DNA from: Beggiatoa sp.
Lineage (GTDB): Bacteria > Pseudomonadota > Gammaproteobacteria > Beggiatoales > Beggiatoaceae
NCBI GenBank assembly: GCA_003245895.1
Contig: QKBZ01000014.1
Location: 1 to 40,754, forward strand
Direction of reading: 5' to 3'
DNA: 40,754 nucleotides
In this document: positions 35,001 through 40,754 of the stretch, piece by piece
How positions within the stretch are numbered: the stretch's first letter is position 1
Layout of the letters: every line of letters begins with the position of its first letter
Notes under the pieces: generated by a model
The model's database searches: none
The model's input: the letters and a program-made list of their open reading frames with translations, nothing else
Told to the model about the DNA's origin: nothing
Program-made: the position numbers and the translations under genes

Positions 35001-36464
35001 TTAACCAAAATTGATTTTGGCTTCTAAGTCATTGCGAGAGTCTGCATTCTTCAATGCTTCTTCTAAGCTAATTTTACCGTCACGATACAAGTCAAATAAG
35101 GCATCGTCAAAGGTTTTCATGCCTTTTGTACCACTGGACTGCATGGCTTCTTTGACTTCGTTTAATTGACCTTTCATAACTAAGTTGGCAATGTGTGGTG
35201 TGTTCACCATGACTTCAATCGCCGCACAGCGTTTGCCGCGCACGTCAGGAATTAAACGCTGGGAGATAACCGCTTGTAAGTTAGAGGAAATATCCATTAA
35301 CAACTGTTTGTGCATTTCATTAGGGAACATATTAATAATCCGTTCCATCGCTTGGTTCGCGTTGTTCGCGTGCATGGTCGAAATACACAAGTGACCGGTA
35401 TTGGCTAATTCTAACGCCGCTTCCATGGTTTCCCGATCCCGAATCTCACCGATTAAAATCACGTCTGGTGCTTCCCGCAGTGAGGCTTTTAACGCCCGTG
35501 CATAAGAGGCAGTATCCACACCCACTTCGCGCTGATTCACGATGGACATTTGATTAGGGTGCGAGAACTCTACAGGGTCTTCAATGGTCAGAATATGGCC
35601 GGGGGAATTGGCATTACGGTGATTAATCATCGAGGCCAAAGTTGTCGATTTACCAGAACCGGTACCGCCTACCATCAGCAGCAGACCCCGTTTCGCCATG
35701 ATTAAATCTAATAATACTTCTGGCGTGCCAAGGTCTTTTGCCGTCGGGATTTTAGACGGAATCAAACGCATAACTAAGCCAACAGTTTTGCGCTGAAAAA
35801 AGGCGTTGGCGCGGAAACGGGCACTACCGTCCGGCATTTCAATCGCAAAGTCTAAGTCTTTGGTGCGCTCAAATTCTTCAATTTGCTCATCGGTCATAAT
35901 GCCGAAGGTCGCCGATTTAGTCATATCCGGTGTTAGCAAAAACTTATCAAAAGCAATGGCTTTACCAGAGATTTTTACCTTAACGGGCGAGTCAACGGTT
36001 AAGAATAAATCCGAACCGTCACGAGTAATCACTTCACGCAGATAAGGTAATATATCTAATTGACCTTTAGGCGGTGCGCCTAAGACTTGAATCCCGTCAT
36101 CGTCATTATCTTCCGATTTTGCTGCGGGGACAGCTTCAACCGTTTTACTTTGTTTTTCAGTGACCGGACGCACGATCATCATCAAATGCTTACCTTCGTA
36201 AGAGATGATAATGTGAAACTGCTTCTTGTCGTCTTCTGGCAGTTTAAAAACAAAGTCTATGCTTTTTTTTTCCGCAAACTGCTTTTTCTGTGCGGCACTC
36301 ATGAGCGATAAGGCAGCTAACTTGCTCATTTCCGGTGTAATAACATTATTCCCTACAGGCTTATCCTTACCCGACAATCGAATTTTAACGGGTGCGCCGG
36401 GAATGATAAACATGTCTGAACCCTGTTTGTCATACATCAGTTTCAGATAAGGCATTAAGTCCAT
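35001..36464 (-). CDS. PilT/PilU-family ATPase with duplicated N-terminal domain
   Basis: 487 residues, against ~345-380 for PilT or PilU. Residues 4-~100 and 137-~238 are two copies of the PilT N-terminal PAS-like domain (GSDMFIIPGAPVKIRLSGK and GSDLFLTVDSPVKVKISGK), joined by an acidic linker (~103-133). The second copy leads into a complete ATPase: Walker A GGTGSGKST (266-274), Asp box TIEDPVEF, Walker B VILIGEIRD and His box STMHANNANQA. Its C-terminus is shorter than PilU's. It is closest to PilU-type retraction ATPases. As the third gene of a pilT-pilU-pilU-like series, it may form mixed or accessory rings that power pilus retraction. Confidence 0.93.
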   Translation of the reverse strand: MDLMPYLKLMYDKQGSDMFIIPGAPVKIRLSGKDKPVGNNVITPEMSKLAALSLMSAAQKKQFAEKKSIDFVFKLPEDDKKQFHIIISYEGKHLMMIVRPVTEKQSKTVEAVPAAKSEDNDDDGIQVLGAPPKGQLDILPYLREVITRDGSDLFLTVDSPVKVKISGKAIAFDKFLLTPDMTKSATFGIMTDEQIEEFERTKDLDFAIEMPDGSARFRANAFFQRKTVGLVMRLIPSKIPTAKDLGTPEVLLDLIMAKRGLLLMVGGTGSGKSTTLASMINHRNANSPGHILTIEDPVEFSHPNQMSIVNQREVGVDTASYARALKASLREAPDVILIGEIRDRETMEAALELANTGHLCISTMHANNANQAMERIINMFPNEMHKQLLMDISSNLQAVISQRLIPDVRGKRCAAIEVMVNTPHIANLVMKGQLNEVKEAMQSSGTKGMKTFDDALFDLYRDGKISLEEALKNADSRNDLEAKINFG

Positions 36465-36586
36465 AATGAATATCGCCTGTTAGAATGTGGCAAATCTAAG
36501 GGAAAGATGACGCACATCATGCAAATGAATGGGGGTAGTTAGCATCTTAGTATACTGGGCAACATCGTATGTTTGATGACGTGCCG

Positions 36587-37732
36587 CTAATCTTCCTCGA
36601 TTTCCTGCATGCTGATGGAAACCCCATCCAATAAATCCTTGCCTTTGTTCGCTTTACCTTCCAATTTAATTTTCAATCGTAATTCGTTGGCAGAATCCGC
36701 ATTGCGCAAGGCTTCTTCCATAGAGATACGACCATCTTCATATAAGTTAAACAAGGCTTGGTCAAAGGTCTGCATGCCTAATTCGCGCGATTTCGCCATA
36801 ATCGGCTTAATCCCACCAATATCACCTGCTGCAATTAACTCTGCAATTAATGGCGAGTTAATGAGAATCTCAATCGCTGCACAACGTCCACCATCAACGG
36901 TTTTAATTAAGCGTTGAGAAATAATGGCGCGTAAGTTTAAGGCAACGTCTTGGCGCAGTTTCTTTTGTTGCTCAATAGAGAAGAAACCTAAAACGCGGTC
37001 AACTGCTTGGTTAGCGTTATTTGCGTGCAAAGTAGCTAAGGCTAAGTGACCCGTTTGGGCGAATTCTAAGGCGAAAGTCATAATCGCCGCGTCTCGAATC
37101 TCCCCTAACAGAATCATGTCTGGTGCTTGACGCAAGGTATTATGTAAGGCTGCTTCCCAGCTTTGGGTATCCACGCCAACTTCGCGTTGCATGATAACTG
37201 AGTTTTTGTGCGGGTGCACAAATTCAATCGGGTCTTCTAAGGTAATGATATGACCGTAAGAGTTTGCATTCCGGTGGTCAATCATTGCCGCCATACTGGT
37301 GGATTTACCCGAACCAGTCCCCCCTACCATGATAATAATACCGTTTTTTGCCAAGATGATTTCTTTTAAAATCTCTGGCAATTTTAATTTCTCCATGGTC
37401 GGCACGTCGGTCGGAATGGTTCGCATTACCATGCCCTGACAGCCTTGTTGCACATAGGCATTACAACGGAAACGGCCTACCCCTGGTGGCGCAATCGCAA
37501 AGTTACATTCTTTGGTGGCTTCAAATTCTTTTAATTGGCGGTCGTTCATGACGCACTGCGTTAACGACTTAGAGTCATTTGCCGATAACGGTTGCTTCAT
37601 CATGGGGGTCATTTTGCCCTTGGCTTTCATCGCAGGCGGAAAACCAGCCGTGATAAATAAATCCGAGCCACCTTCTTTTAACATGAGCTTGAGTAATTTA
37701 ATCATCAAGCTCATGGCCTCTTGTCTATCCAT
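36587..37732 (-). CDS. pilU: Twitching motility ATPase PilU
   Basis: 381 residues. PAS-like N-domain (GGSDLFITAGFPPAMKAKGKM) and RecA-like ATPase with Walker A GGTGSGKST, TLEDPIEF, Walker B ILLGEIRD and TLHANNANQAVDR. The extended C-terminal tail (~350-381, DLLDGVSISMQEIEED) is typical of PilU. PilU works with PilT as a PilT-dependent retraction motor of type IV pili. SD AGAGGT lies before the ATG. It follows pilT by 38 bp. Confidence 0.95.
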   Translation of the reverse strand: MDRQEAMSLMIKLLKLMLKEGGSDLFITAGFPPAMKAKGKMTPMMKQPLSANDSKSLTQCVMNDRQLKEFEATKECNFAIAPPGVGRFRCNAYVQQGCQGMVMRTIPTDVPTMEKLKLPEILKEIILAKNGIIIMVGGTGSGKSTSMAAMIDHRNANSYGHIITLEDPIEFVHPHKNSVIMQREVGVDTQSWEAALHNTLRQAPDMILLGEIRDAAIMTFALEFAQTGHLALATLHANNANQAVDRVLGFFSIEQQKKLRQDVALNLRAIISQRLIKTVDGGRCAAIEILINSPLIAELIAAGDIGGIKPIMAKSRELGMQTFDQALFNLYEDGRISMEEALRNADSANELRLKIKLEGKANKGKDLLDGVSISMQEIEED

Positions 37733-37770
37733 GCGCTATACCTCTTGCGGTGTATGCCTTCAGTACGGCA

Positions 37771-38808
37771 TTAGTTAAATGCGTCTTTATGGTTTGCTTT
37801 CTCACGCGCAGATTCGCGAGTGATTAAATTCTTTTGCAGCAGTTGTTGTAAGTTTTGTTCTAAGGTCTGCATGCCGAATTTTTGACCGGTCTGGATCGCA
37901 GAGTACATTTGTGCAATTTTATTTTCGCGGATTAAGTTTTTCATCGCAGGGGTGCCGATTAAAATTTCATGCGCCGCCACACGACCACCGCCGACTTTTT
38001 TTAGCAGGGTTTGAGAAATAACCGCTTTTAAGGATTCAGATAACATGGCGCGCACCATGTCTTTTTCGGCTGCGGGGAATACGTCAACCAAACGGTCAAT
38101 GGTTTTTGCCGCAGAACTGGTATGCAAAGTACCGAACACGGCGTGACCGGTTTCCGCTGCGGATAAGGCTAAGGAAATGGTTTCTAAGTCCCGCATCTCA
38201 CCGACTAGAATTACGTCAGGGTCTTGACGTAAAGCAGAGCGCAACGCTTCGTTAAAGCCTAAAGTATCGCGGTGAACTTCCCGTTGCGTAATCAAACAAC
38301 GCTTACTTTCATGCACGAATTCAATCGGGTCTTCAATGGTTAAGATGTGACCATATTCAGATTCATTACGATAATTGATCATCCCCGCTAAGGTTGTGGA
38401 CTTACCAGAACCCGTTGGCCCTGTCACCAAACATAAACCGCGCGGAAGCTCAGCTAATTGTTTAAAAATAGCCGGTGCGTTTAATTGTTCTAAAGAAAGA
38501 ATCGTGGATGGAATGGTACGAAATACTGCGCCTGCCCCACGGTTGTGGTTATAAGCATTCACACGAAACCGTGCTAAACCTGGGATTTCAAATGAAAAGT
38601 CACATTCCCAGTATTTTTCATAATCTTTACGCTGTTTATCATTCATGATGTCATACATCATGTCACGTACCTGACTATGATCTAATTCTGGTATGTTGAT
38701 GCGGCGCATATCGCCACTGACCCGAATCATCGGCGGCATGCGTGCCGATAAGTGCAAGTCTGACGCGCCGTTTTTTACGCCGAATGCAAGCAATTCACCA
38801 ATATCCAC
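37771..38808 (-). CDS. pilT: Type IV pilus retraction ATPase PilT
   Basis: 345 residues, exact family length. N-domain NGASDLHLSARMPPMIRVSGDMRRI, ATPase with Walker A GPTGSGKST, TIEDPIEFVH, Walker B VILVGEMRD, the His box GTLHTSSAAKTIDR, and the PilT-specific AIRENLR-like sequence near the C-terminus (here LIRENKIAQMYSAIQTG). The start codon is GTG, preceded by AAGGGGATTAAAC. It powers depolymerisation of type IV pili and twitching. First of three tandem retraction-type ATPase genes. Confidence 0.97.
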   Translation of the reverse strand: MDIGELLAFGVKNGASDLHLSARMPPMIRVSGDMRRINIPELDHSQVRDMMYDIMNDKQRKDYEKYWECDFSFEIPGLARFRVNAYNHNRGAGAVFRTIPSTILSLEQLNAPAIFKQLAELPRGLCLVTGPTGSGKSTTLAGMINYRNESEYGHILTIEDPIEFVHESKRCLITQREVHRDTLGFNEALRSALRQDPDVILVGEMRDLETISLALSAAETGHAVFGTLHTSSAAKTIDRLVDVFPAAEKDMVRAMLSESLKAVISQTLLKKVGGGRVAAHEILIGTPAMKNLIRENKIAQMYSAIQTGQKFGMQTLEQNLQQLLQKNLITRESAREKANHKDAFN

Positions 38809-38952
38809 GTTTAATCCCCTTTATAGGTTCGAGACGTTATCAGAGAGCGTCATTATACAATGTTCTATTCAGGCAAAACGGCTATCGGTCTAAAAACCAC
38901 TACCGTTAACGCCATCAGACACCGCGTTTAAGTTAAGCGAGCTGAACATTGT

Positions 38953-39003
38953 AGGGTTTGCGCCGCGTTTTTTTGCGGTGCGAACGCGGAAAAGTCTAAC
39001 CCT
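38953..39003. repeat. Imperfect palindrome with TAGGGTT/AACCCT ends
   Basis: AGGGTT (38953-38958) and AACCCT (38998-39003) flank a CGCCGCG...CGAACGCGG core. It is a further short repeat type in the pilT upstream region. Confidence 0.5.
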
Positions 39004-39055
39004 CGTTAGCACTTTATCCGCCACTGCCATTAAGTTAAGTGTTGTCATTGTCTTG

Positions 39056-39153
39056 TAGGGCGGATAAGGCGTTAGCCGTCATCCGCCGTAAGTCGCTTGG
39101 TTCAAGCTTCAACCGCGTTGTGTCGGATGACGGCTGTCGCCTTATCCGACCTA
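39056..39153. repeat. Full-length palindromic repeat, family A
   Basis: About 98 bp. The left arm starts TAGGGCGGATAAGGCG and the right arm ends CGCCTTATCCGACCTA. Each arm is itself a hairpin (GGATAAGGC/GCCGTCATCC). This is the most complete copy of family A. An apparent minus-strand reading frame here is only the repeat. The 38809-39266 gap holds nothing else recognisable. Confidence 0.8.
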
Positions 39154-39266
39154 CAAAATCGCTTAACTGAATGGCAGTGACTTTATCCGCGTGCGCGAAA
39201 TGCCGAGAAACTGTCTTGCTACACGCAAACTCAGTGGTGGCATTACGCACACCCTACATAGCTTAT

Positions 39267-39572
39267 TTAAACCACCACAACAGAATTTGACTCACCATAC
39301 GGTGAAGGCACATATTTATCTGCCGCGTTATCGTTTTTCCATTGCGCATCATCCACTAAATAGCGAAATTGATACTCTTGCTCGGTGGCTAACTCTAAAG
39401 TAATTTTAAAGTCACCGCCTTTTTGTTTTTTCATTGGTGAAGCAGTGGTTTGCCAATCATTAAATTCACCAACGATATAAACATTGTTTGCCGCTTCTGC
39501 TTCCAGTTTTGGTAAGGCAAAAGTCACTTTACAAACAGGCTTACTTTTTAAATATTTTTTGATAATGCTCAT
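39267..39572 (-). CDS. Small CBM48/AMPK-like glycogen-binding protein
   Basis: 101 residues from the ATG at 39572, which has a strong SD (AAGGAGGT) about 9 bases upstream; a longer frame from 39656 lacks one. The sequence VCKVTFALPKLEAEAANNVYIVGEFNDWQTTASPMKKQKGGDFKITLELATEQEYQFRYLVDDAQWKNDNAADKYVPS follows the early-set/CBM48 fold of AMPK beta and isoamylase N-termini (GxFNDWxxxxxPM...YxFRYLVDG). The conserved Trp and Phe-Asn-Asp-Trp indicate a carbohydrate-binding surface. Here the domain stands alone without an enzyme. It probably binds glycogen or a related glucan; the partner is unknown. Confidence 0.85.
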   Translation of the reverse strand: MSIIKKYLKSKPVCKVTFALPKLEAEAANNVYIVGEFNDWQTTASPMKKQKGGDFKITLELATEQEYQFRYLVDDAQWKNDNAADKYVPSPYGESNSVVVV

Positions 39573-39727
39573 ACGAATGCAACCTCCTTCAGAAATGAAA
39601 ATGGCATTCCTGCACAAGCCATAAGCTTTGGCAGTCTGCTGCACGGTAGTTAGCAAGCACTACTACTTGCTGAAATAACCCTAGGCGTTAACTTCATTGA
39701 TACAAAGGTTTTAGATTTGTGACAAAG

Positions 39728-39746
39728 CACCTATTAAAAATAGGTG
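39728..39746. promoter_or_regulatory. 8-bp inverted repeat between divergent genes
   Basis: CACCTATT and AATAGGTG with an AAA centre, in the 279-bp space between the CBM48-like and NTAQ1-like genes. It is a possible operator or small hairpin. Confidence 0.35.
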
Positions 39747-39851
39747 ATAAAACGGATTAGCAATAGTATATGTTTTACGCTAAATACGTTCACTCGTTAG
39801 CCTAATGACTAAAACTTGTCATTTCAAGAATCGTCACTATCATAGATCAGT

Positions 39852-40436
39852 ATGATTACACAAGATAGCGCGTATTATACCCCGTACTTTTGTGAAGAAA
39901 ATATTTGGCAACTGGGGCGATATTTAATTGCTCAACAACAGTCTGTTGAAGATTTTTCTGTCCTATTATTGTCTAATCACGCTCGGCAAATTCCACTCTA
40001 TCAACAGGGCTTAGCACCAACGGGTCAAGCCGTGATTTGGGATTACCACGTGATTTTATATCAACACGCCCCAACGCCCCGCATTTATGACTTAGACACG
40101 CGCTTGCCTTGCCCTGTGCCCTTTAATATTTACTATCAACACACTTTTCCAGCACCTACACAAATACCGCAGCATCTTTTTATTCAAGTGCGCGTTATTC
40201 CGTTAGCAGCCTATCTCACACACTTCCACTCCAACCGGCATCACATGCGTAATGCTGCGGGTGAACCGTTAGTCCCCTTCCCTACATGGCCTTGTATTTT
40301 AACACCCAACTCACGCCGTATAGACTTATTCGATTATATGGATATGACACGTAAATTAAATGACGGTAGTCAAGTCTGTAGCTATACCGAATTGCGTCCT
40401 GTGTTAAATCAACAAGCAGTCGCTTGCTGCGCTTAA
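39852..40436 (+). CDS. Protein N-terminal glutamine amidohydrolase (NTAQ1-like)
   Basis: 194 residues, full length for the family. The catalytic triad of NTAQ1 is in place: Cys14 in YFCEENIW, His66 in VIWDYHVIL and Asp82 in YDLDTRLPCP. Further matches are LLLSNHARQIPLYQQ, VRVIPLAAYLTHFHSNRHHMRN and the C-terminal DFxxM-like segment FDYMDM. In eukaryotes this enzyme deamidates N-terminal Gln to Glu, feeding the Arg/N-degron pathway. It is uncommon in bacteria, where it could feed an ATE/Bpt-type leucyltransferase and ClpS route or act on another target. It is divergent from the CBM48-like gene. No SD is obvious. Confidence 0.9.
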   Translation: MITQDSAYYTPYFCEENIWQLGRYLIAQQQSVEDFSVLLLSNHARQIPLYQQGLAPTGQAVIWDYHVILYQHAPTPRIYDLDTRLPCPVPFNIYYQHTFPAPTQIPQHLFIQVRVIPLAAYLTHFHSNRHHMRNAAGEPLVPFPTWPCILTPNSRRIDLFDYMDMTRKLNDGSQVCSYTELRPVLNQQAVACCA

Positions 40437-40449
40437 TCTATTGTTATTG

Positions 40450-40481
40450 TAGGTCGGATAAGGCGCAAGCCGTCATCCGAC
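40450..40481. repeat. Palindromic repeat, family A (half element)
   Basis: TAGGTCGGATAAGGCG...CGTCATCCGAC, a single arm with a hairpin just after the NTAQ1-like gene. Confidence 0.7.
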
Positions 40482-40569
40482 ATTGCTAGCATTTGGCAAA
40501 CTGCCTGCTTCAAAGTCCTCGCCCTGTGGGTAAAGCTATCTACACAAGTTAGATAAAAACAACCGTTAA

Positions 40570-40708
40570 CTCGTTCCCACGCGCTTTGCGTGGGAATGCA
40601 TGCTGTGCCGCTCCTGCGGCACGTATAGTCGTATAAGCTGTCGTTGGGGCTTGACTCGCGCCGCAGGAGCGACGCAGCATGCATTCCCATCGAGACGATG
40701 GGAACGAG
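40570..40708. repeat. 139-bp nested palindromic element, family D
   Basis: Terminal inverted repeats CTCGTTCCCA and TGGGAACGAG enclose a second pair (TGGGAATGCATGCTG / CAGCATGCATTCCCA) and a third (CCGCTCCTGCGGC / GCCGCAGGAGCG). The left end carries the CCCACGCGCTTTGCGTGGG hairpin also found after ntrC. It is a MITE-like element with no coding capacity; the apparent 85-codon minus-strand frame is spurious. Confidence 0.85.
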
Positions 40709-40754
40709 AAACTGATTGTTTTTACTAATATATTTTGACTTGTGTAGATACCTT

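Noticed and set aside
39035-39250. 71-codon minus-strand frame
   Set aside because: Composed of family A repeat sequence, no SD.
40433-40690. 85-codon minus-strand frame at the right end
   Set aside because: Made of family A and D palindromic repeats.

Overview
The window reads as a piece of a gammaproteobacterial chromosome of moderate GC content. A six-gene Na+-translocating NADH:quinone reductase operon, ntrBC, type II secretion pseudopilins, pilT/pilU and a bacterial type A RNase P RNA all fit that assignment. The abundant short palindromic repeats, the SUMF1/FGE-domain protein with a likely hypervariable C-terminus and the cytochrome P460 are reminiscent of the Beggiatoa/Thiothrix-like sulfur bacteria (Thiotrichales). 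That finer placement is an inference and was not tested.

Left part (1-6400): a 5'-truncated coiled-coil protein; an exported SUMF1-domain protein whose last ~35 codons look like a diversity-generating retroelement (DGR) variable region; an alpha/beta hydrolase with an uncertain start; and ntrB-ntrC, preceded by an apparent NtrC enhancer and sigma-54 promoter. A small DUF2892-type membrane protein follows on the other strand. 6794-8883 encodes the pseudopilins GspG, H, I and J, with a ~105-bp palindromic element between gspG and gspH. A small unknown gene plus a PilZ gene, then rnpB, are on the minus strand.

Middle (10500-19800): a two-gene operon pairs an indoleamine-dioxygenase-fold haem protein with a UbiA-family prenyltransferase, behind a perfect 10-bp dyad. 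Next come housekeeping genes on the minus strand (ssb, a YajR-like transporter, pgsA, uvrC, a YugP-type membrane zinc protease), a Fur-box-driven candidate small RNA, a TPR-like protein, and a toxin-antitoxin remnant (intact antitoxin-like gene, broken PIN toxin). 19893-25852 is nqrABCDEF, ended by a terminator.

Right part (25900-40754): an AT-rich island carries a two-gene operon. One product fuses a type I restriction-like PD-(D/E)XK nuclease domain to a ParA ATPase; the other has a ParB-like N-terminus and two tandem helix-hairpin-helix modules. I regard this as the strongest candidate for an undescribed system. It is followed by cytochrome P460, a large hybrid histidine kinase, a secreted stand-alone sensor-like domain, an O-antigen-ligase-type membrane protein, and three consecutive PilT-family ATPases, one with a duplicated N-terminal domain. 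The window ends with a small CBM48/AMPK-like glycogen-binding protein divergent from a eukaryote-like N-terminal glutamine amidase (NTAQ1). Several families of palindromic repeats (described as A, B, C and D) fill intergenic spaces. No tRNA, CRISPR array or transposase gene was seen.
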